NCBI GenBank assembly: GCA_035948315.1
Contig: DASZJG010000095.1
Location: 1 to 64,000, forward strand
DNA length: 64,000 bases
Source of the DNA: CAJCJE01 sp035948315
GTDB lineage: Bacteria > Actinomycetota > Actinomycetes > Mycobacteriales > Pseudonocardiaceae
Direction of reading: 5' to 3'
The notes under the pieces were generated by a model. The model was not told the origin of the DNA and ran no database searches. It worked only from the letters and a program-made list of their open reading frames with translations. Below are positions 10,001 to 17,702 of this stretch, one piece after another (position 1 is the stretch's first letter; every line of letters starts with the position of its first letter). A program made the translations under genes and the position numbers.

Positions 10001-10498
10001 GCCGGACTGGACCCGTGCCGGCACGGCGCCGGCAACCCGCCGCCCGCCGACCCGCTGACCGATCCCCGGTGCGGCGGTGACGGCTCGCCGGGTGCGCTCG
10101 GCCTGGCCGGGACCGGTGGCGCCGGGAACAAGCCCTGCAACGGCACCTGGACTCCGCCCTGCAACAACCCGAACGCCACCACGTCCGGCGGCGGCGCCGG
10201 TGGTGGCGCGGGCAGCGGCTACTACGGCGGCGGCGGTGGTTCCGGTGGTGGCGGCACCTTCGGTGGCTACGGCGGTGCGGGCGGCGGTGGTGGCGGCGGC
10301 AGTTCGTTCGCCGCGGCCACGGTCACGAACCCGGTGCTGACGGCCGGGGCGAACGCGGGCACGGTCAACGGCGGCGACGGACAGGTCGTCATCAGCTGGA
10401 CGGCACCAACGCCGACCGTGACCTCGGACCCGAGCCCCGGCGCACCGCCTGCCCCGTCCCTGACGCCGGATCAGGTACCGGCGACGACGAAACCCTGA
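7055..10498 (+). CDS. Secreted glycine-rich protein with central YVTN-type beta-propeller
   Basis: A 1147-residue protein with a GTG start, AGAGG about 9 bases upstream, and a signal peptide (hydrophobic residues about 8-35, then a short Ser/Ala run). Order of parts: glycine-rich module 1 (about 43-405, beginning DPCGVSG and containing VTGAQGGHYY), a Thr/Pro linker (about 405-440), seven repeats of about 42 residues (about 446-742) with the core YVTN...TVTPIDV...G.PI.VG, then glycine-rich module 2 (about 750-1120), a homologue of module 1, and a short Pro-rich tail. YVTN/NHL-type repeats form surface propellers. The glycine-rich modules have no assigned function. There is no sorting motif at the C-terminus. 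It is followed 22 bp later by another secreted repeat protein. A cell-surface or matrix role is inferred only. Confidence 0.85.
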   Translation: MKRNPRVLPLLGVVLSGGLIVSVLTAVTLSSSSTAATVSDPCGVSGVLSGSTCTYDRMGSDTFTLPDGVNSVQVIVTGAQGGHYYLAGDAAHGGSPTGDITGRAGGGGGQASGILSSLAAGAVFQVDVAGRGVDGTAASRSGGKNNGPTGGQGALGGFGGSNGGVAGGPGDAPGGNGGTANNNGGNGAGGGGSSDVRFAVNGCSALTCALSDRVLVGAGGGGGGGTGGQGNALGGAGGDGGGASGADAGSVVDGGNPGLPGHGGSATAGGGAGLNSCRHGGGNPPAGDPATDPRCGHDGTNGAAGTAGVGGDGNQPCTGTLTPPCGGSSPIAGGGAGGGAGGGYFGGGGGSGGGGTFSGGGGSGGGGGGGSSFAASSVSSPVLTAGANTGSVNNGDGEVFINWGTPVTTPPTTTPTPPPTTNPTTPPTTTPTGPPPPVRRPRPATAYVINNGSDTVTPIDLHDNRAGAPIQVGNAPRALAITPDQRTVYVTNRADDTVTPIDVRSSTPGKPIPVGQFPFGIAVTHNGRMAYVVDNLSRDVTPINLVTNTPGPRIPVGADPHGVVFTPNDRTAYVVNAASNTVTPINVATGTPGTPIPAGNNPQWIVMTPNGRTIYVTNNANAGSATITRINVATNTEQPPIHVSDRPVGISITPDGRTLYVTNQRDNVVTPIDVATNTPGTPIPAGGADPFAIAVTPDGVAAYSANRDSNTVTPIDLGTGTVGAPIPVGPRPEGILITPAHPHLRPPPPPGVCGRTGVQSGTTCTYKAVGSDTFTPPAGVDSVTITVTGAQGGHYFIAGDAAHGGSPAGDLTGRPGGSGGQASGTLTGLKHHAVLQVDVAGHGVNGTAASRSGGMSNGPSGGSGALGGFGGSNGGVPGAAGDAAGANGGTAAGNGGNGSGGGGSSDVRLARRGCADLRCALSTRILVGAGGGGDGGGGGQGGALGGAGGDGGGLTGVNGGTQVDGGNAGVSGTGATQTAGGTAGLDPCRHGAGNPPPADPLTDPRCGGDGSPGALGLAGTGGAGNKPCNGTWTPPCNNPNATTSGGGAGGGAGSGYYGGGGGSGGGGTFGGYGGAGGGGGGGSSFAAATVTNPVLTAGANAGTVNGGDGQVVISWTAPTPTVTSDPSPGAPPAPSLTPDQVPATTKP
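7183..8275 (+). repeat. Glycine-rich module 1 (direct repeat of 9304-10410)
   Basis: This segment encodes a Cys-containing start (CGVSG...CTY), then VTGAQGGHYYLAGDAAHGGS and long Gly runs ending in GGSSFAASSV and VNNGDGEVFINW. The same order of landmarks recurs at 9304-10410, so one module was duplicated on either side of the propeller. Confidence 0.8.
9304..10410 (+). repeat. Glycine-rich module 2 (direct repeat of 7183-8275)
   Basis: The second copy begins CGRTGVQ...CTY, contains VTGAQGGHYFIAGDAAHGGS and ends GGSSFAAATV and VNGGDGQVVISW. It differs from module 1 at many codons, so this duplication is older than the one in the rhamnosidase gene. Confidence 0.8.
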
Positions 10499-10520
10499 TC
10501 GCAAACCGAAAGGACCGAAA

Positions 10521-11546
10521 GTGCGGAGACGCAACATCGCGACGGCGACGATCGTCGGCGCGGCACTGGCCCTCGTCCTGCCCGGAATCGCCTACGCCTC
10601 AACGAGTTCCTCGGTGTCGACGCCAGGCACCACGTCCTGGTCCAACCCCGGATCCGGCGCCCTGCTGAAAACCGACGCCCACTGCTCCAGCGGGCTGGTG
10701 TCCGGCGGCGGGGCCCAGGTGACCGGTTCCGGGACGCAGTCACAGATCGACGGCATCCACGTGATGGAAACGGAGCCGAGCACCAACGGCACCTCGGCCG
10801 CGGGCAACGGCGCCACCGACCCCGCCTACTGGCTGGGCTACGGCGCGACCGCCGGCCAGGGCGGTGGCAACTACACGGTCCAGCCCTTCGCCGTGTGTTT
10901 CACCAACACCACGATCAACCACACCCAGGTGGTGGTCAGCAGCACCTCGGGCCCGACGAGTTCGGGTGGCATGACCTCGGTGACGGCAACATGTCCGTCG
11001 AACACCCTGCTCCTCGGCGGCGGCGCACAGTCCACTTTGGCCAGCAACAAGAGCGTCAAGGCGATCGCGAGCTACCCGTCGGACAGTTCCGGCGACGCGG
11101 CGGCGGGCGGCACGACCGACCCGACCTCGTGGACGGCGGTCGCGCTCAACGGTGGCATGTCCGGCACCGGCAACACGACCGCGGCCTTCGCGGTCTGCAG
11201 CGGAAGCGGAATCAACGTCTCCGGAATCACCGTCACGGTGGAGCACACCCACGTGACCGGTCCGGGCACCGCGAGCGGTACGGCGACCGCGACCAGCAGC
11301 ACCTGCGGTACGTCGGGCACGATGGTCAGCGGCGGCGCCTCGATCAGCGGTGGTGACCCCACCGCCGGCACCTTCACCGCGCCCGGCTCCCAGGGCGACC
11401 ACCTCGACGGTGACTACCCGAGCGACTCCAGCGGCAACCCGACGAGCAACGGATCCACCCCGACGAACTGGTCTGCGACCGGTCATGCGGGCGGCGTGTC
11501 GAGCCCGACCACCAGCACCGACGTGTGGGGTCTGTGCATGAGCTGA
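10521..11546 (+). CDS. Secreted protein with three internal Cys-containing repeats
   Basis: A 341-residue protein starting at GTG with AAAGGA about 7 bases upstream. A signal peptide (MRRRNIATATIVGAALALVL...AYA) is clear. The mature part shows three related units of roughly 100 residues. Each starts with a Cys-bearing segment (CSSGLVSGGGAQ, CPSNTLLLGGGAQ, CGTSGTMVSGGAS) and then has a PS-D-SSG/W segment and a closing aromatic-Val-Cys or Leu-Cys (FAVC, FAVC, WGLC). I do not recognise a named family. It lies 22 bp after the glycine-rich propeller gene and ends in a strong palindrome, so the two likely form a transcript for surface or extracellular proteins. Confidence 0.75.
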   Translation: MRRRNIATATIVGAALALVLPGIAYASTSSSVSTPGTTSWSNPGSGALLKTDAHCSSGLVSGGGAQVTGSGTQSQIDGIHVMETEPSTNGTSAAGNGATDPAYWLGYGATAGQGGGNYTVQPFAVCFTNTTINHTQVVVSSTSGPTSSGGMTSVTATCPSNTLLLGGGAQSTLASNKSVKAIASYPSDSSGDAAAGGTTDPTSWTAVALNGGMSGTGNTTAAFAVCSGSGINVSGITVTVEHTHVTGPGTASGTATATSSTCGTSGTMVSGGASISGGDPTAGTFTAPGSQGDHLDGDYPSDSSGNPTSNGSTPTNWSATGHAGGVSSPTTSTDVWGLCMS

Positions 11547-11552
11547 ACCTGC

Positions 11553-11586
11553 CTGTGGGCCGCGGAGCGCGCTCCGCGGCCCACAG
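11553..11586 (+). terminator. Perfect 34-bp palindrome terminator
   Basis: The left half is CTGTGGGCCGCGGAGCG and the right half is its exact reverse complement. It begins 7 bases after the stop codon of the secreted repeat protein. No T tract follows. The hairpin would close the 7055-11546 transcript. Confidence 0.75.
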
Positions 11587-11664
11587 CAGTCTGGAAGGCG
11601 CCTTTCCCGCCGAAGCGCGGCCACGATGGTGAGCAAACGCTGTCGGATGGGAACGGGGACCGGT

Positions 11665-12126
11665 ATGACGACCTTCGCGGAACAGTCCCGGTTGGACGCA
11701 TACTACGGAAAGTTCACCACGGACAGGGAAAAGGACGCGCTCGGGCTGCCCCTGCGGCTGGTCGCCGCGTGGGCGCGCAACGACGCGGCCGGCGTCGCCG
11801 ACGTGTTCACCGAGGATGGCATCCTGATCGTGTCGGGTGACGTGTTCAAGGTGGGCCGTGCGGAGATCCGCGCGTTCATGGCCGCCGCGTACGCCGGTCC
11901 GTTCAAGGGCACCGGGGTGACGGGCCAGCCGGTCGACCTCCGCTTCGTCGGCGACGACGTGGCGCTGTTGCGCACGCACGGCGGCATCCTCGCCCCGGGC
12001 GAGACCGAGATCAAGCCGGCGCTGGCGGTGCGATCGACCTGGATCATGGTCAGGCAGGCCGGCGAATGGCTGCTGGCCGGCTACCAGAACAGCCCGCGCG
12101 GCAGTGCTGCCACGCTGCGCTTCTGA
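11665..12126 (+). CDS. SnoaL-like / SgcJ-EcaC family protein
   Basis: A 153-residue protein of the NTF2-like superfamily. The ATG at 11665 is preferred because homologous sequence begins around LRLVAAWARNDAAGVADVFTEDG. An in-frame ATG at 11626 would add 13 residues. Members of this group are small single-domain alpha+beta proteins, some of them cyclases or steroid-isomerase-like enzymes and many of unknown substrate. The WIMVRQAGEWLLAGYQNSP segment is the typical final strand pair. It stands alone between a terminator and the LLM oxidoreductase gene about 100 bp downstream, with no biosynthetic cluster around it. Confidence 0.72.
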   Translation: MTTFAEQSRLDAYYGKFTTDREKDALGLPLRLVAAWARNDAAGVADVFTEDGILIVSGDVFKVGRAEIRAFMAAAYAGPFKGTGVTGQPVDLRFVGDDVALLRTHGGILAPGETEIKPALAVRSTWIMVRQAGEWLLAGYQNSPRGSAATLRF

Positions 12127-12227
12127 AAGTCTGATCACATCCAGACCGTGGATATGACGGAATCTCGTCCCGCTGACCTTCGAAGTGCCCTGTTGTCCGG
12201 CTGGATCGGCTAGCAGGATCAGCGTTC

Positions 12228-13244
12228 ATGAACGTGCGCTTCGGGATCTTCGCCCCCCAGGGCTGGCGGCTTGACCTCACCGAGATCGCCGATCCGGTCG
12301 AGCAGTACGAGGCGATGACGGCGGTCGCGCGGGCGGCCGATCGCGGGCCATGGGACTCGGTCTGGTTGTTCGACCACATGCACACCGTCCCTGAGGTGAC
12401 GCGGGAGTCGACCTTCGAGGGATGGGTCAGCACGGCCGGGCTGCTGCGCGACACCGAACGCGTGCACGTGGGCCAGATGGTCACCTGCAACGGCTACCGG
12501 CAGCCGTCGCTGCTCGCGAAGATGGCCTCCACCGCGCACGTCGCCGGTCGGGGACGCCTCTACACCGGGCTCGGCGCCGGCTGGTACGAACAGGAGTGGC
12601 GGGCCTACGGCTATCCGTGGCCCTCGACCCGCGACCGGATGGCGGCCTTCGCCGAGGCCGTCGAACTCGTGCGGCGGCTGTGGACCGAGGACGACCTCGT
12701 GTTCACCGGCAAGCACTACCGGGTCGACCGGCCGGTCAACGAACCGAAGGGCGCGGGTGGCGGCCGGCCGCCACTGTGGATCGGTGGCGCGGGCGAACAG
12801 GTCACCCTGGGCCTGGTCGCCCGGTACGCGGACGGTTGCAACTTCGGGCGCGGCAAGCCGGAGGTGATCCGGCAGAAGCTGGCGGTGCTGCGCGGGCACT
12901 GCGAGCGGCTCGGCACCGACTACGACGCCATCACCAAGTCGACGTCCATCAGCGCCTTCCCCATCGCGCCCGGCGCGGATCCCGAGGCCGCCACCGCCAA
13001 GGCGCGCGGCAGGCTGAGCCTGGACGAGTTCCGCGCTCGCGCGGTCGCCGGCAGCCCGCCGGACACGGTGTGCATGATCGACTCCAGTGCCGCGATCGCC
13101 GCGTGGATCGAGGAGTTGCTCGATGCGGGCGTGGACTATGTCGTCGTCTACATTCCCGGCGTCGCCTACGACCACACGCCACTGCACCGCTTCGCCGACG
13201 AGATCATTTCCCGATTCTGGCCGATGCGGGCAGTCGCACCATGA
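12228..13244 (+). CDS. LLM-class F420-dependent oxidoreductase
   Basis: A 338-residue protein with the luciferase-like monooxygenase TIM-barrel fold. It starts MNVRFGIFAPQGW and contains WLFDHMHT, the TGLGAGWYEQEW block and PLWIGGAGEQVTLGLVARYADG, all typical of the F420-dependent subgroup of actinobacteria (TIGR03560-like). It would use reduced or oxidised F420 to transfer hydride to or from an unknown substrate. It is monocistronic, followed by a bidirectional terminator at 13247-13294 facing the convergent protease-like gene. Confidence 0.85.
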   Translation: MNVRFGIFAPQGWRLDLTEIADPVEQYEAMTAVARAADRGPWDSVWLFDHMHTVPEVTRESTFEGWVSTAGLLRDTERVHVGQMVTCNGYRQPSLLAKMASTAHVAGRGRLYTGLGAGWYEQEWRAYGYPWPSTRDRMAAFAEAVELVRRLWTEDDLVFTGKHYRVDRPVNEPKGAGGGRPPLWIGGAGEQVTLGLVARYADGCNFGRGKPEVIRQKLAVLRGHCERLGTDYDAITKSTSISAFPIAPGADPEAATAKARGRLSLDEFRARAVAGSPPDTVCMIDSSAAIAAWIEELLDAGVDYVVVYIPGVAYDHTPLHRFADEIISRFWPMRAVAP

Positions 13245-13246
13245 CA

Positions 13247-13294
13247 CCGTCGGGCCGGCCTGTGGGTGCTGAGCACCGCGGACCGGCCCGACGG
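13247..13294. terminator. Nested bidirectional hairpin between convergent genes
   Basis: The outer stem pairs CCGTCGGGCCGG (13247-13258) with CCGGCCCGACGG (13283-13294). An inner stem pairs GGTGC (13265-13269) with GCACC (13273-13277). It lies between the stop of the LLM gene (13244) and the stop of the protease-like gene (13301), so it can serve both. Confidence 0.75.
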
Positions 13295-13300
13295 GGTGGA

Positions 13301-14905
13301 TCAGAAGACCGTCTTGACGGTCTGGAAGCCGACGCCGATCTGGTCGCCGTCGCCGTTCACCCATTCGCCGTCGCCGGCGGAGATGTACACCTTGAGGGTG
13401 CCGGCGTTGTCCACCGTCATGATCGAACTGGTGTCGGTGCCGCCGAAGGAGCCGACGCTGAACACGTTGCGGAAACCGGTAAAGCCGGAGCCGATGGTCC
13501 GGCCGCCGGGATCGGCCCAGTGGCCGGCGCCGTCTGTCTGGTAGAAGCGGAGGTCGCCGTTCGGCGTGACTCCGAGCAGTCCGATGTGGCCGGGAGCGGT
13601 CCAGTAGAAGGGCATCAGGTCGGTGAACTCGTTGAAGCCGCTGCCGATCTGCACGCCGTTGCCGTTGACCCAGCCGTTGGCGGTGCGTTCGTAGAGCCAC
13701 AGCGTCCCGTCCGGACGGACGGCGAGCAGGTCGGGTCGGCCGTCGCCGGTGAAGTTGTTGGCGGCGACGATGGTGCTGAACTGGCCCCAGCCGGTGCCGA
13801 CGTGCACGGCGTGGGCGTAGTCGATGCCGTGCGTGGGAGTGCTGGGGTAGAGGGTGAGCACACCGCTGGGATTGACGGTGAGCAGTCCTTCGGTGCCGTC
13901 GTTGTCCCAGTTGGTGACGCGCAGCAGGCGCGGGTCGGCGTTCCAGTCGGTCTGGTCGATCACCGTCTGGCCGACGAAGTCGCGGTTGGGCAACGGAGTC
14001 GCGCCGTAACCCTGGTAGTAGGTGAGTTGGCCGTTCGTGCCTTCGGAGAAGACGTCGCTGATGCCATCGCCCGTCCAGTCCTCGTTGCCCGGGTCGGGTA
14101 GGGCCAGGTCCTGGGTGACCGGGGAGTTGAAGAAGCTCATCTCCTCGTACGGCAGGAACGGATTCGCGTCGCTGGCGTTCAGCTCGTCGCCGACGCCGAT
14201 GAGCTTCCCGCCGACCACCAGCGGACTGCCGAGGTTGAGCTGGTCGTAGATGCTCGGCGCGCCGCCGCCCGGGTAGCTCTCGCACACTTCCAGGTTCGGC
14301 ACATAGGACGGCGAGAACTGGGTGCAGTTGCTGTCGGCGACCGTCGTGACGGGCAACTCGAAGAGCTGGCCGAAGTTCGGCCCGTAGGTGCTGGTGCCGT
14401 AGCTCAGCATGTAGCCGGTGGTGCCGAGGGCATAGGGAGAATTGTCGCCCTCGGCGCTGAGCCCGATAGGGGTGTAGACGCTGGGGAGCGGACTGGTCAG
14501 CGTCAGGACCTGGACGTCGTTGCCGGGAATCTCATCGAACTGGGGTGAGGTCCACACCGAGGCGACGCCGTCGACGAAACCGGTCGTGTTGTCGTAGGGG
14601 TTGTCGCGGCCCGCGATCACCGTGGTCGGTCCCGCCGGCAATGGCGGGATGGTGCACGCGGCCGCGGTGATCACCTTGGTAGGGCTGATGATGGTTCCGG
14701 TGCAGAGGCGCTGTTCCAGCGGGATGGAGATCTCGATGGCCACCACCCACGGATGGTCGGCGACCAGCTGCGAGCCGAACGGCCTCGCCGGAGCGGTCGG
14801 TGTCGCGTTGGCGGGCATCGCTGTGATGCCCGCGATGAGGGACGCGGCAAGCAGGGCGGTGACGACACGGCCACGCTGCCGCTCGGATCTTGGTGCGGTA
14901 TCCAT
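13301..14905 (-). CDS. Secreted trypsin-fold pseudoprotease with FG-GAP-like repeats
   Basis: A 534-residue protein from the ATG at 14905, which gives a signal peptide (RQRGRVVTALLAASLIAGITAMPANA). Residues about 45-250 match the S1 trypsin fold: CTGTIISPTKVITAAAC keeps the Cys42-Cys58 pair and GND at 128-130 keeps the Asp102 context. Two catalytic residues are gone. The TAAHC motif reads TAAAC (Ala83), and GDSGGPL reads LNLGSPL (Leu225 at the Ser position). I checked both at codon level (GCG GCC GCG TGC; CTC GGC AGT CCG CTG). Residues about 265-534 form FG-GAP/VCBS-like propeller repeats (DWTGDGISDVF, FTGDGRPDLLAV). It is probably a non-catalytic binding protein. The start has no strong ribosome-binding site. 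Confidence 0.82.
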   Translation of the reverse strand: MDTAPRSERQRGRVVTALLAASLIAGITAMPANATPTAPARPFGSQLVADHPWVVAIEISIPLEQRLCTGTIISPTKVITAAACTIPPLPAGPTTVIAGRDNPYDNTTGFVDGVASVWTSPQFDEIPGNDVQVLTLTSPLPSVYTPIGLSAEGDNSPYALGTTGYMLSYGTSTYGPNFGQLFELPVTTVADSNCTQFSPSYVPNLEVCESYPGGGAPSIYDQLNLGSPLVVGGKLIGVGDELNASDANPFLPYEEMSFFNSPVTQDLALPDPGNEDWTGDGISDVFSEGTNGQLTYYQGYGATPLPNRDFVGQTVIDQTDWNADPRLLRVTNWDNDGTEGLLTVNPSGVLTLYPSTPTHGIDYAHAVHVGTGWGQFSTIVAANNFTGDGRPDLLAVRPDGTLWLYERTANGWVNGNGVQIGSGFNEFTDLMPFYWTAPGHIGLLGVTPNGDLRFYQTDGAGHWADPGGRTIGSGFTGFRNVFSVGSFGGTDTSSIMTVDNAGTLKVYISAGDGEWVNGDGDQIGVGFQTVKTVF

Positions 14906-15042
14906 GCCCGGGGGACGTTCCGCGGGCGCCGGGGTTGTCGGATGTCGCCTGAACGGCCTAGTAACTGGGCGGGGTGACCGAGATGATGAACTCGGTCGGC
15001 CTGCGGTGCGGGCACACCGGGACTTGCTGCGCACCGCGTGAA

Positions 15043-16689
15043 TCAGTGTTGGTGGAAGGCTTCCGCGAGCCACCAGGCGCCGCCGTCGTCGGCGATCTTC
15101 GCGTCGATCACCAGCGGTGTGCCGCGATCGCCGGCCAGCCAGTCGCGCACCGCGGCGAGGTCGTCCTGGGTTCGCACGGTGATCCCGGTCGCGCCGAAGC
15201 CGCGGCCAATCGCGGCGATGTCGGTTTCCGGGAAGCGCACCGACGCCAGCTCGTCCTCGGTGCTCTCGGTGAAGTGGTGCACCTCCGCGCCGTAGGCGCT
15301 GTCGTTGTACACGACCACGACCATCGGCAAACCCAGTCGCACCAACGTGTCCATTTCCGCGATGTTCATCAGGAACCCGCCGTCGCCGACCGCCGCGACC
15401 GGCAGCCGATCCGGCTGGGCGAGCGCGGCGCCGATCGCGGTGGCCAGGCCAAGGCCGATCGACTGGAATGCCTGGGTGAAGCAGAACCCGTGTGCGTCCG
15501 GAACGGACAGATAGGCGCTGGGATAGCCCATGAAGTTACCGGAATCGATCGCGACGACGCGCTCCGCCGGCAGCAGCTCGTCGAGCCGCGCGCTGAGCGT
15601 GCGCGGGTCGATCCGCTCCGTTGTGGACAGATCATCGTAGGGCACATCGCGCCAGCGCACCTCGGCGGCGATGCGCTTGCCGATCGCGTCGTCGCGATAG
15701 CCGGTGGAGTGCCGGCCCCGACGAGTGAGTTCGGCGTGCAGGTCGGTCGCGGTCTGGCCGACGTCGCCGAGCACACCGAGGTCGATCGGACGATCGGCGC
15801 CGAGCGCGGACTGTTCGATGTCGACCTGCACGACCGTCGCGCCCGGCCCGATCAGCTTGCCGTGGCGCATGGTCCACATGTTCAGCGCGCAGCCCCAGCC
15901 GACGATCAGATCCGCGCCGCTGATCAACTCGGCGGCCAGCGGCGACGCGAAGCCGCCGGAGATGCCCAGCGACCACGGCTCGTCGCGGAACAGCCCGTTC
16001 GCCACGGCCGACGTCGCCAGCAGCGCACCCGCCCGCTCGGCCACCGCGCGCAGTTGCGCTGCCGCCTTCCGCGCGCCTCGGCCTGCCACGAACACCGGCC
16101 GACGCGCCCGCGCGAGCGCGTCGGCGAGCGCGCTGACCGCCGAGGCGTCCGGGCGGATCGCGCCGATCGGCTCGGGCGGGCGGACCTCGCCCGGTTCGTC
16201 GGCCTGCTGCACCTGCACGTCCAGCGGCAGGTTGAGCACCACGGTCCGGCGCTCGCGCAGGGCCGTGGTGTAGGCGCGGACGGTGTCGTCGAGGGCGGTC
16301 TGCGCCGAGTACACGCGTTCGGCCACCGCGCCGACCGCCCGCGCGGCCGCGTCCTGGTCGATGCGGAAGTTCGACCGCACCGCACCGTTCGCGGTGTCCG
16401 CGGCGAGCACGATCAGCGGGGTGCGACTTTTCGCTGCCTCGCCGATGCCGGTCAGCGCGTTGGTGAACCCGCAGCCCTGGTGCGTTGTCACGATCGCGAC
16501 CCGCCCGCTCATCCGCGCGTACGCGTCGGCCATGGTGGCCGCGCCTGCCTCGTGCCGGGTCGCCACGAACGGCACACCCTGCGCGCGCAACGCGTTGGTG
16601 AGCGCGAAGTTTCCGCTGCCCACCACGCCGAAGGCGCGCCCGACGCCGAGCCGGGCGAGTGTCGTGCCGACCAGGCGCGCGACATCCAT
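15043..16689 (-). CDS. Thiamine-diphosphate-dependent enzyme, acetolactate synthase/decarboxylase type
   Basis: A 548-residue protein with three ThDP-enzyme domains: an N-terminal pyrimidine-binding domain with the conserved Glu in RHEAGAATMADAYAR, a central domain (about 190-330), and a C-terminal PP-binding domain with GDGGFLMNIAEMDTL about 28 residues before the closing ND. It resembles benzoylformate decarboxylase- and acetolactate synthase-like proteins of unknown substrate. Its start follows the cyclase-family gene stop by three bases, so the two are translationally close and likely act on the same metabolite, a 2-oxo acid by family precedent. Confidence 0.86.
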   Translation of the reverse strand: MDVARLVGTTLARLGVGRAFGVVGSGNFALTNALRAQGVPFVATRHEAGAATMADAYARMSGRVAIVTTHQGCGFTNALTGIGEAAKSRTPLIVLAADTANGAVRSNFRIDQDAAARAVGAVAERVYSAQTALDDTVRAYTTALRERRTVVLNLPLDVQVQQADEPGEVRPPEPIGAIRPDASAVSALADALARARRPVFVAGRGARKAAAQLRAVAERAGALLATSAVANGLFRDEPWSLGISGGFASPLAAELISGADLIVGWGCALNMWTMRHGKLIGPGATVVQVDIEQSALGADRPIDLGVLGDVGQTATDLHAELTRRGRHSTGYRDDAIGKRIAAEVRWRDVPYDDLSTTERIDPRTLSARLDELLPAERVVAIDSGNFMGYPSAYLSVPDAHGFCFTQAFQSIGLGLATAIGAALAQPDRLPVAAVGDGGFLMNIAEMDTLVRLGLPMVVVVYNDSAYGAEVHHFTESTEDELASVRFPETDIAAIGRGFGATGITVRTQDDLAAVRDWLAGDRGTPLVIDAKIADDGGAWWLAEAFHQH

Positions 16690-16692
16690 CGC

Positions 16693-17472
16693 TCAGCCCT
16701 CGCGTTCGACGAGGGCGAGCACCCGGGCCGGGCTGCCCGAACCGCCGACGATCGGCAGCGGCGAGACGACCAGCACCGCGCCGGTGGCCGGCAGCGTGGC
16801 AAGGTTCTGCAACTGGGTCAACCCGAACTTGCCGGCGCCGAGCAGGAAGTGGTGGCAGGGAAACGGCGGATCGAGCGCGAGCGCGCCGCCCGCGTCGGTG
16901 CCGACCGTTTCCACACCGAGACCGGCGATCGGCGTTTCCTCGGCGAGCCATTGCGCGCATTCGGCCGAAATGCCGGGAGTGTGCGAGCCGGCGTCGTCGG
17001 CGTTGAGGAACTGGTCCTGGTCGGTCGAGCGCGCGTCCCAGCCGGTCCGGTAGAGCAGCCAGCCGCCCTCGGGCAGCGGGCCGTGCTCGTCGACCCAGTT
17101 CAGCACATCGGCCTTTGCCAGCAGGAAGTCCGGATTCGCCGCGACGCGGTCGACGGCGTCGAGCACCACGGCGGGCGCGAGCAGGGTGCGCAGCGGAACC
17201 TGCGAGATGTCCTTTCCGTCCCGGCCGGACGCCCAGTGGTTGGGCGCGTCCATGTGTGTGCCGGTGTGCTCGCCGGTGTGGATGTCGTTCCAGTACCAGC
17301 GCGGCCCGCGCTCGTCGTAGCGGCTGATTTCCTCCAGCCGGAACGGAATCGTGTTGGCGAACGGCTCCGGCAGCTTCAGCAAGGGCGTGGTCGCGGTGAG
17401 CGGGGCGGTGAGATCGACCAGCTCCAGCCTCCCTGATCCGATCGCGGCGAGCAACTCGGTGAGCACCGGCAT
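16693..17472 (-). CDS. Cyclase family protein (kynurenine formamidase-like metal hydrolase)
   Basis: A 259-residue protein. The ATG at 17472 is preceded by GGGAGG with a 6-base gap, so longer in-frame starts are rejected. The metal-binding signature HTGTHMDAPNHW (family HxGTHxDxPxH) is intact. PF04199 members are Zn- or Mn-dependent hydrolases, including kynurenine formamidase and isatin hydrolase. It sits directly upstream of the ThDP enzyme (3-base gap) and downstream of the DinB-fold and PhzF genes on the same strand, forming a putative four-gene metabolic run. The substrate is unknown. Confidence 0.86.
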   Translation of the reverse strand: MPVLTELLAAIGSGRLELVDLTAPLTATTPLLKLPEPFANTIPFRLEEISRYDERGPRWYWNDIHTGEHTGTHMDAPNHWASGRDGKDISQVPLRTLLAPAVVLDAVDRVAANPDFLLAKADVLNWVDEHGPLPEGGWLLYRTGWDARSTDQDQFLNADDAGSHTPGISAECAQWLAEETPIAGLGVETVGTDAGGALALDPPFPCHHFLLGAGKFGLTQLQNLATLPATGAVLVVSPLPIVGGSGSPARVLALVEREG

Positions 17473-17497
17473 GGTCAGCCTCCCACGTTCAGTAGAG

Positions 17498-17702
17498 ATG
17501 AGTAGAGATGAAAGTCCGGGCACCATCCTCGCGTACGTGGTGTGCGCGCCGGTCATCGCCGCTGGTATCTACGTGGGAGCGCGCGTCACCGTGCCGCTGG
17601 CGATCCTGTTCCTGGTCGCGGTGCTGCTGTCGACGCCGTTCATCGACAGGTTTCGGTCCGCGTGGCAGGCAGGCGTCCCGTTCTTCGTGCTGTTGTCGTT
17701 AG
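17498..17702 (+). other. Short hydrophobic reading frame, possible small membrane protein or remnant
   Basis: From the ATG at 17498 the plus strand encodes MSRDESPGT followed by two hydrophobic stretches (ILAYVVCAPVIAAGIYVG and LAILFLVAVLLSTPF) and RFRSAWQAGVPFF. Two membrane helices are plausible. The reading frame has no stop at the natural end and runs on antisense into the DinB-fold gene to 18493. So it is either a truncated relic of a small membrane protein or chance. It occupies the only gap in the minus-strand operon. The end given is where the hydrophobic part stops. Confidence 0.35.

Noticed and set aside
7300..10400. Short repeats that could suggest a CRISPR array
   Set aside because: They are in-frame Gly codon runs within one secreted protein. 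There are no equal spacers and no cas genes in the window.
14974..17436. Plus-strand frame of 820 codons antisense to the ThDP and cyclase genes
   Set aside because: Arg/Gly/Ala-rich composition typical of the antisense of GC-rich genes. The minus-strand frames have clear family motifs and ribosome-binding sites.
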